Source: JAXGXT01 sp040772665 (GTDB taxonomy: Bacteria > Bacillota > Clostridia > Lachnospirales > Anaerotignaceae). Taken from it: DNA of 64,000 nucleotides. The DNA is taken from the NCBI GenBank assembly GCA_040772665.1, contig JAXGXT010000001.1, forward strand, positions 124,001 to 188,000. Direction: 5' to 3'. Below the pieces are notes generated by a model. That model was not told the DNA's origin, did no database searches, and worked only from the letters and a program-made list of their open reading frames with translations. Each line of letters begins with the position of its first letter. The first letter of the stretch is position 1. Made by a program: the position numbers and the translations under genes. This document shows positions 61,403 through 64,000 of the stretch, piece by piece.

Positions 61403-61838
61403 TGCTATCACCTTCCATTTCCGCCTGTTGCTCTGCACGAGAAACGATTTTGCATTTGATAGGGAGTTTATGAATAGCAAGACGTAAAGCTTCTCTTGCA
61501 ATCTCCTCGGAAACGCCGCCAAGTTCAAACATCACTCTGCCGGGCTTAACAACTGCCACCCAGTAGTCAGGTGAACCTTTACCGCTACCCATACGGGTTT
61601 CAGCAGGTTTAGATGTAATTGGCTTGTCAGGGAAAATTTTAATCCAAACTTTACCGCCACGCTTAATATATCTTGTCATAGCAATACGGGCTGCTTCAAT
61701 CTGGTTTGATGTAATCCAGCTTGGCTCAAGAGCCTGAATGCCGTAATCGCCGTAATTTACTGTGTTACCTCTTAAAGACTTACCCTTAAGTCTGCCTCTA
61801 AACTGTTTACGTCTTTTAACTCTTTTAGGCATTAACAT
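61392..61838 (-). CDS. rplP: Ribosomal protein L16
   Basis: A 148-residue 50S protein. MPKRVKRRKQFRGRLKGK and the ARIAMTRYIKRGGKVWIKIFPDKP segment are diagnostic. The ATG at 61838 or the second ATG two codons later may be used. Confidence 0.97.
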   Translation of the reverse strand: MLMPKRVKRRKQFRGRLKGKSLRGNTVNYGDYGIQALEPSWITSNQIEAARIAMTRYIKRGGKVWIKIFPDKPITSKPAETRMGSGKGSPDYWVAVVKPGRVMFELGGVSEEIAREALRLAIHKLPIKCKIVSRAEQQAEMEGDSSEN

Positions 61839-61840
61839 GA

Positions 61841-62500
61841 TTAATTAGCGCCTCCTTCCTTTTTTGCCGCTTTTACAGGAAGAACCTCTCCTTTGTAAAT
61901 CCAAACCTTAACGCCCAGCTTGCCGTATGTTGTGTCTGCTTCAGCAAAACCATAGTCAATATCTGCACGAAGTGTCTGAAGAGGAATAGTTCCTTCATGA
62001 TAGCTTTCTGTTCTTGCCATGTCAGCACCGCCCAAACGTCCGCTGACAGCTGTTTTGATACCCTTTGCGCCGAATTTCATTGTTCTTCCCATAGACTGCT
62101 TCATAGCACGACGGAAAGTAACACGGTTTTCAAGCTGCTGAGCAATGTTTTCAGCCACAAGCTGTGCATCAAGCTCAGGTCTTTTAATTTCACCTATGTT
62201 TACGGACACCTTGTGTGTTGTCATTTTTTGAATTTCATTTTTAAGTTCTTCAATAGCAGAACCGTTTCTTCCTATAACAATGCCCGGCTTAGCCGTAAAA
62301 ATTGAAATTTTGATATTTCCAGAAGTTCTTTCGATTAAAATCTTAGAAATCCCGGAAGTAAATAATTTCTTTTTAATAAACTTTCTTATTTTAACATCTT
62401 CAACTAAGAAATCGGCAAAATCTTTTTCTGCATACCACTTTGTATCCCAATCCTTGATAATGCCAACTCTTAAGCCATGTGGATTAACTTTCTGTCCCAT
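61841..62500 (-). CDS. rpsC: Ribosomal protein S3
   Basis: A 219-residue 30S protein with a KH domain (KPGIVIGRNGSAIEELKNEI, about 72-91). MGQKVNPHGLRVGIIKDWDTKW is the standard start. Confidence 0.98.
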   Translation of the reverse strand: MGQKVNPHGLRVGIIKDWDTKWYAEKDFADFLVEDVKIRKFIKKKLFTSGISKILIERTSGNIKISIFTAKPGIVIGRNGSAIEELKNEIQKMTTHKVSVNIGEIKRPELDAQLVAENIAQQLENRVTFRRAMKQSMGRTMKFGAKGIKTAVSGRLGGADMARTESYHEGTIPLQTLRADIDYGFAEADTTYGKLGVKVWIYKGEVLPVKAAKKEGGAN

Positions 62501-62511
62501 TGTTTACCTCC

Positions 62512-62901
62512 TTATCTCTCATTGAGGATGATGGATATATGACATGATCTTTTCAGTATTCTGTAAGCCCTGCCCTGTGCTCTTGGACGAATTCTCTTCA
62601 TCGTAGGGCCTTGACCTGAAAAAGCTTCTTCTACATATAACTTGCTGACATCCATACCTAAATTATTTTCTGCGTTTGCTACTGCAGATTTTAATACCTT
62701 GCCGATAATTTCGGCTGCAATTCTTGGGTTATATTTAAGCAACGCTTCTGCTGTTCTAACATCCTTGCCTTTAACCTGATCTAAAACAATTTTAGCCTTA
62801 GAAGCAGGAATTCCAACATATTTAGCAGTTGCCTGTGGTCTTTTATCCTTTGTTGCAAGGTTTCTCTCTTTTTTAATTTGGCTTCTATGTCCCTTTGCCA
62901 T
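62512..62901 (-). CDS. rplV: Ribosomal protein L22
   Basis: A 129-residue 50S protein. ATG at 62901 follows GGAGG by ten bases; an in-frame ATG at 62922 lies before that site. PASKAKIVLDQVKGKDV and the GRAYRILKRSCHISIIL end are typical. Confidence 0.96.
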   Translation of the reverse strand: MAKGHRSQIKKERNLATKDKRPQATAKYVGIPASKAKIVLDQVKGKDVRTAEALLKYNPRIAAEIIGKVLKSAVANAENNLGMDVSKLYVEEAFSGQGPTMKRIRPRAQGRAYRILKRSCHISIILNER

Positions 62902-62928
62902 GACAACCAAACCTCCTTCCAAACTAAA

Positions 62929-63213
62929 TTATCTTACTCTCGATTTTTTCTCTGCGTCCTTACCGTGACCTCTGTATGTTCTTGTTAAGGCAAACTCTCC
63001 CAGTTTATGACCAACCATGTCTTCTGTTACATAAACAGGCACATGCTTTCTTCCGTCATGAACTGCTATAGTGTGACCAATCATATCAGGGAATATTGTT
63101 GAACGACGAGACCATGTTTTAATAACAGTTTTTTCATTTGCCGCATTTAATGCATCAATTTTCTTCAAAAGATGCTCATCGGCGAAAGGTCCCTTTTTGA
63201 GTGATCTGCTCAT
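62929..63213 (-). CDS. rpsS: Ribosomal protein S19
   Basis: A 94-residue 30S protein. MSRSLKKGPFADEHLLKKI and WSRRSTIFPDMIGHTIAVHDGRKHVP are diagnostic. Confidence 0.98.
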   Translation of the reverse strand: MSRSLKKGPFADEHLLKKIDALNAANEKTVIKTWSRRSTIFPDMIGHTIAVHDGRKHVPVYVTEDMVGHKLGEFALTRTYRGHGKDAEKKSRVR

Positions 63214-63258
63214 ATTTAATCCTCCTTATATAAATCTATCTAAGCCAACAAGGCTTTA

Positions 63259-64000
63259 TCATCCTTTTCTTCCATGAATGATATATTTGCTTGAAGATTT
63301 GTGTTTCTTTCTTGTCTTGTAACCAAGAGCAGGCTTGCCCCAAGGTGTCATAGGTGAAGGACGTCCAATAGGTGTTCTTCCCTCTCCACCGCCGTGAGGG
63401 TGATCGTTAGGGTTCATAACAGAACCTCTTACTGTAGGCCTGATACCCATGTGACGTTTTCTTCCTGCTTTACCAATTGTGATAAGTTCGTTATCAATGT
63501 TTCCAACCTGACCTATTGTAGCACGACAGTCAATTGGAAGTAATCTCATTTCTCCTGAAGGAAGTTTAACTGTTGCATACTTGCCTTCTTTAGCCATAAG
63601 CTGAGCCACGTTTCCTGCAGAACGAACAAGCTGTCCGCCTTTGCCCGGCTTCATTTCAATGTTGTGAATGCTTGCACCAACAGGTATAAATCTCATAGGA
63701 AGAGCATTTCCTGTTTTTACCTCAGCCTCAGCTCCGTTCATAACAGTGTCGCCGACATGAAGGCCTACAGGAGCAATAATGTAGCTTTTTGCACCGTCTG
63801 CGTAACAAATAAGGGCGATGTTTGCTGTTCTGTTAGGATCATATTCAATTCCTACAACCTTTGCCGGAACACCATCTTTGTTTCTTTTGAAATCAATAAT
63901 TCTGTATTTAATTTTAGCTCCGCCGCCTCTGTGGCGAACTGTCAACTTACCCTGGTTATTTCTTCCTGAACTCTTCTTAATATGAACAACTAAGGATTTT
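63259..64000 (-). CDS. rplB: Ribosomal protein L2, 5' end outside window
   Basis: The last 247 codons of L2. The frame stays open to the right edge, giving KSLVVHIKKSSGRNNQGK before TVRHRGGGAKIKYRIIDF, so the start lies beyond the window. The C-terminal NPNDHPHGGGEGRTPIGR holds the histidine needed for peptidyl transferase function. Confidence 0.98.
   Translation of the reverse strand, partial: KSLVVHIKKSSGRNNQGKLTVRHRGGGAKIKYRIIDFKRNKDGVPAKVVGIEYDPNRTANIALICYADGAKSYIIAPVGLHVGDTVMNGAEAEVKTGNALPMRFIPVGASIHNIEMKPGKGGQLVRSAGNVAQLMAKEGKYATVKLPSGEMRLLPIDCRATIGQVGNIDNELITIGKAGRKRHMGIRPTVRGSVMNPNDHPHGGGEGRTPIGRPSPMTPWGKPALGYKTRKKHKSSSKYIIHGRKG

Noticed and set aside
61403..61528. Upstream extension of L29 to 110 residues
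   Set aside because: It is rplP sequence read in another frame; the GTG at 61402 gives the normal 68-residue L29.

Overview
The window is AT-rich chromosomal DNA of a Gram-positive anaerobe of the Clostridia. Low-GC codon use, strong GGAGG-type ribosome binding sites, the S10-spc-alpha and str ribosomal clusters, zinc-type S14, an ECF transporter module and a PadR regulator all fit a Firmicute. The 16S rRNA gene reads as a member of the Lachnospirales; a placement near Anaerotignum (Clostridium cluster XIVb) is a guess from its general appearance, not the result of a search. Nearly every gene lies on the minus strand. The exceptions are a small block at 10.8-14.4 kb, a GCAxxG-family gene at 32.4 kb and a 57-residue gene at 42.1 kb.

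Layout. 0-10.6 kb: a six-gene minus-strand operon encoding a large surface-anchored protein, an ABC exporter (ATPase and permease), a coiled-coil membrane protein and two von Willebrand A (VWA, Bat-like) membrane proteins. 10.8-14.4 kb (+): a GT4 glycosyltransferase and two PLP aminotransferases. 14.46-14.93 kb: a 135-bp tandem repeat that abuts the aspartokinase stop codon. 14.9-18.8 kb: a threonine operon (ACT regulator, hom, thrB, aspartokinase). 18.9-24.1 kb: an ArsC/Spx-like gene, then tuf, fusA, rpsG and rpsL. 24.4-31.8 kb: rpoC and rpoB, with a long leader and a candidate antisense small RNA facing the rpoB promoter. 33.1-36.8 kb: clpX, clpP, tig and a DUF503 gene. 37.0-41.2 kb: tRNA-Gly, -Phe and -Leu, a PadR/HAAS membrane operon, tRNA-Tyr and a solitary 16S rRNA gene with its own promoter and processing stem but no 23S or 5S. 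41.3-44.4 kb: a sirtuin, a small protein, a flavodoxin-ferredoxin protein and a MATE exporter. 44.7-49.1 kb: rpsI, rplM, truA and ecfT-ecfA2-ecfA1. 49.2-49.6 kb: a mosaic of short hairpin repeats. 49.8-64.0 kb: the alpha, spc and S10 ribosomal clusters, running off the right edge inside rplB.

Most of the window is core information processing. The parts that ordinary annotation does not explain are: (1) convergent promoters and a candidate sRNA of about 83 nt with a CACCUC segment, antisense to the 5' end of the rpoB leader; (2) an unlinked 16S-tRNA-Tyr transcription unit; (3) a modular family of short, mostly triloop hairpins found in several gaps and amplified as a 135-bp tandem array; (4) the VWA/ABC envelope operon, which has no recognisable MoxR ATPase inside the window. 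All family assignments come from reading the sequence and general knowledge of the families; no database search was run.
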